Part shown: positions 15,038 to 16,407 of the stretch, in pieces
Position numbering within the stretch: position 1 is the stretch's first letter
Layout of the letters: every line of letters starts with the position of its first letter
Assembly (NCBI GenBank): GCA_002704665.1
Contig: PAHB01000061.1
Coordinates: forward strand, 1-16,407
Length of the DNA stretch: 16,407 nucleotides
Reading direction: 5' to 3'
Origin: Pseudomonadota bacterium
GTDB taxonomy: Bacteria; Pseudomonadota; Gammaproteobacteria; Burkholderiales; Eutrophovitaceae
Program-made: the position numbers and the translations under genes
The notes under the pieces: model-generated
What the model saw: only the letters and a program-made list of their open reading frames with translations
What the model was told of the DNA's origin: nothing
The model's database searches: none

Positions 15038-15249
15038 TCCATCAAGATCCTAAACTCAAGTACACACGTATCCAAAGACAACATGATTGTACCGACTTTA
15101 AAAAAAGTACTCTGCTAGCACCATAACCCAACAAAAAACACAAGACAACAACATAACTAACACCGCGTCATTACTAAACCTTTAGCTATTTTTGATAAAA
15201 CATGACTTTCAAAAGAAACCCTACCATTAGCTACCTACAGATCAGAGTT

Positions 15250-15288
15250 AAATATCTAACGCCAGATTGCCGCCTTCGTTAGGTATTT
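15250..15288. repeat. 12-bp inverted repeat upstream of the Ppx/GppA gene
   Basis: AAATATCTAACG (15250-15261) pairs with CGTTAGGTATTT (15277-15288) over 12 positions with a single G-U-type mismatch, around a 15-nt loop. On the plus strand it continues TTACTAGATATTTTA without a run of more than a few T residues. It could be a hairpin in a leader RNA or a paired protein site; it lies about 180 nt before the Ppx/GppA start. Confidence 0.55.
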
Positions 15289-15371
15289 TACTAGATATTT
15301 TATCGTTCACATACATCCTCAAGGTGGACAAATCTACAAAATGTTGGTAAAAGTGGAGCACGTCAAACCGG

Positions 15372-15389
15372 CGTCGGAATCGTCGGATT
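15372..15389. repeat. tandem 9-nt direct repeat CGTCGGAAT / CGTCGGATT
   Basis: Two adjacent 9-nt units differ at one base. They lie 81 nt before the Ppx/GppA ATG, in otherwise AT-rich DNA. Spacing of one helical turn would suit binding by a dimeric regulator, but two copies only is weak evidence. Confidence 0.4.
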
Positions 15390-15469
15390 AGTTTATGAAC
15401 TTTTCATTAAGTTTTTATTACAAACAGATTGTTCTCCGCTTTTAAATATTAAAAATCCGTAAGTTAATA

Positions 15470-16407
15470 ATGACCAAATTTTCGACATTGGCAGCCGTAG
15501 ACCTCGGTAGTAATTCATTCAATTTGCAAATAGCAAGAGTAGTAAGTGATCAAATTTACCCGCTAGATTCAATTCGAGATCCTGTAGCGATTGCAGCCGG
15601 ACTCAGTAAAGACAAGAAACTAACATCGGATTCTCAAGAAAAAGCTTTAGATTCGCTAAAAAGATTTGGTGAAAGATTGAGAGGTATGGACAAAAACGCT
15701 GTTAGAGCCATTGGCACCAACACCCTAAGAGTAGCAAAAAACGCGGAGGATTTTTTAAAGAAAGCTGAGACGGCACTCGGGTTTCCAATTGAAATAATTA
15801 GTGGTCGAGAAGAGGCTCGACTAATTTATATCGGAGTAGCTCACTCTGTTCCAGCATCAAAAGAAAATAGATTGGTAATTGATATAGGAGGTGGGTCAAC
15901 GGAGTTGATTATTGGCAATCGGCTTAAACCTGTTACTTTAGAGAGTCTTTTTATGGGATGTGTTAGTTATTCGCGTCTTTTTTTTCCAAATGGAAAAATA
16001 ACGAAATTATCATTTGAAAAAGCTCAACTGGCAGCGAGCCTTGAGCTCCAAGGGACCCTAGAACAATTTGGACCCGAAAAATGGGGGCAAGCTATTGGAT
16101 CATCGGGAACTTTGAGGGCCTTAGCAAAGATAGCGAAGGTCATGACCAAAAATAGCGAAGTTATAACGATTGAAATATTAAGGGAAATCAAACAGAAACT
16201 TTTGGAGGCAAAACATTGGAATTCCATAAATATTGAAGGGCTACGAGAGGATCGAAGAGAGTACCTACCCGGAGGACTAACTATAACAATAGCTTTAATG
16301 GAAAACCTTAAGATAAGTGAATTGGTCACTACCAAGGGAGCTATAAGAGAGGGAATCCTGTACGATCTGCTGGGTCGTTTCCGAAAGCAAGACATCCGGG
16401 AAGTTAC
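15470..16407 (+). CDS. ppx: Ppx/GppA family phosphatase (exopolyphosphatase-like), partial
   Basis: Members of this family remove terminal phosphates from polyphosphate (Ppx) or from pppGpp (GppA). About 312 residues are visible before the window ends. They show the ASKHA ATPase-like fold: AAVDLGSNSFNLQIA (8-22) as phosphate-1 motif, RAIGTNTLRVAKNAEDF for the GTxxxR segment, EIISGREEARLIYIGV, IDIGGGSTELIIG as phosphate-2 motif, and IGSSGTLRALAKI, ending TKGAIREGILYDLLGRFRKQ. The last stretch is where the N-terminal module joins the C-terminal HD-like domain in E. coli Ppx/GppA, so that domain, if present, lies outside. The ATG at 15470 lacks a strong ribosome site but gives the normal start. 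Ppx and GppA cannot be separated with certainty from this part; nearness to pst genes favours polyphosphate. Confidence 0.88.
   Translation, partial: MTKFSTLAAVDLGSNSFNLQIARVVSDQIYPLDSIRDPVAIAAGLSKDKKLTSDSQEKALDSLKRFGERLRGMDKNAVRAIGTNTLRVAKNAEDFLKKAETALGFPIEIISGREEARLIYIGVAHSVPASKENRLVIDIGGGSTELIIGNRLKPVTLESLFMGCVSYSRLFFPNGKITKLSFEKAQLAASLELQGTLEQFGPEKWGQAIGSSGTLRALAKIAKVMTKNSEVITIEILREIKQKLLEAKHWNSINIEGLREDRREYLPGGLTITIALMENLKISELVTTKGAIREGILYDLLGRFRKQDIREV

Larger units (their letters stand above)
15038..15469. other. divergent spacer between ugd and the Ppx/GppA gene
   Basis: A 432-nt region with no credible gene; it must hold promoters for both flanking genes. Clear structures are a long inverted repeat at 15250-15288 and a tandem 9-nt repeat at 15372-15389, listed separately. 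TACAAT on the minus strand near 15073 could be a -10 for ugd, but no good -35 pairs with it. The TAAATATT run near 15444 is -10-like for the plus strand, also without a good partner. A 16-codon frame (15341-15391) is too short to call. Confidence 0.5.

Noticed and set aside
15244..15302. CRISPR-like or iterated repeats in the ugd-ppx spacer
   Set aside because: There are only one inverted repeat and two TATTTTA copies; there is no regular repeat-spacer pattern.
15341..15391. A 16-codon frame before the Ppx/GppA gene, starting ATGTTGGTAAAAG
   Set aside because: It is very short, with its nearest purine-rich site too far away, and it contains the tandem repeat, so leader-peptide status cannot be supported.
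16024..16395. A 123-codon minus-strand frame inside the Ppx/GppA gene
   Set aside because: The plus-strand frame carries clear family motifs; the antisense one shows none.

Overview
The window looks like chromosomal core-type DNA from an AT-rich, probably free-living gammaproteobacterium. Support: a Gram-negative outer membrane (the lipoprotein MlaA and a small beta-barrel-type protein), an RhlE-type DEAD-box helicase, a complete pstSCAB-phoU operon and a Ppx/GppA phosphatase. AT-richness, compact spacing and the long PstC/PstA forms suggest a marine lineage, but the sequence alone does not settle the taxon. There is no IS element, integrase, phage gene or CRISPR array.

Left part, 1-2633, all on the minus strand: the N-terminus of a quinone oxidoreductase-like protein (cut by the window edge), then a two-gene spermidine operon read speD then speE (pyruvoyl AdoMet decarboxylase and aminopropyltransferase, 4 nt apart) with its own sigma70-like promoter, then an SDR protein whose catalytic Tyr and Lys are both replaced. 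Middle, 2775-6707: mlaA and a signal-peptide-bearing, probably outer-membrane protein on the plus strand; the latter overlaps 3' ends by 15 nt with an EamA/DMT permease that follows an RhlE-like helicase on the minus strand. A tRNA-Arg(CCU) lies just beyond the helicase start.

The core of the window, 7075-12455, is the high-affinity phosphate uptake operon pstS-pstC-pstA-pstB-phoU. A strong intrinsic terminator follows pstS, which should keep the binding protein more abundant than the membrane subunits. Meeting it tail to tail, with a 4-nt overlap, is a minus-strand pair: an arsenate reductase of the low-molecular-weight phosphatase type (arsC) translationally coupled to an aquaporin-family channel of arsenic (AqpS) type. 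Arsenate is a phosphate mimic that enters through phosphate transporters, so the neighbourhood reads as phosphate acquisition plus removal of the arsenate that comes with it. Farther right are UDP-glucose 6-dehydrogenase (minus) and, divergently, the start of a Ppx/GppA exopolyphosphatase (plus, cut by the window end), which extends the phosphate theme to polyphosphate.

I did not find a clearly new biological system. The points most worth checking are the Pst/arsC/aqpS arrangement without arsR, the aquaporin with valine at the usual pore-arginine position, and the SDR with a rewritten active site.
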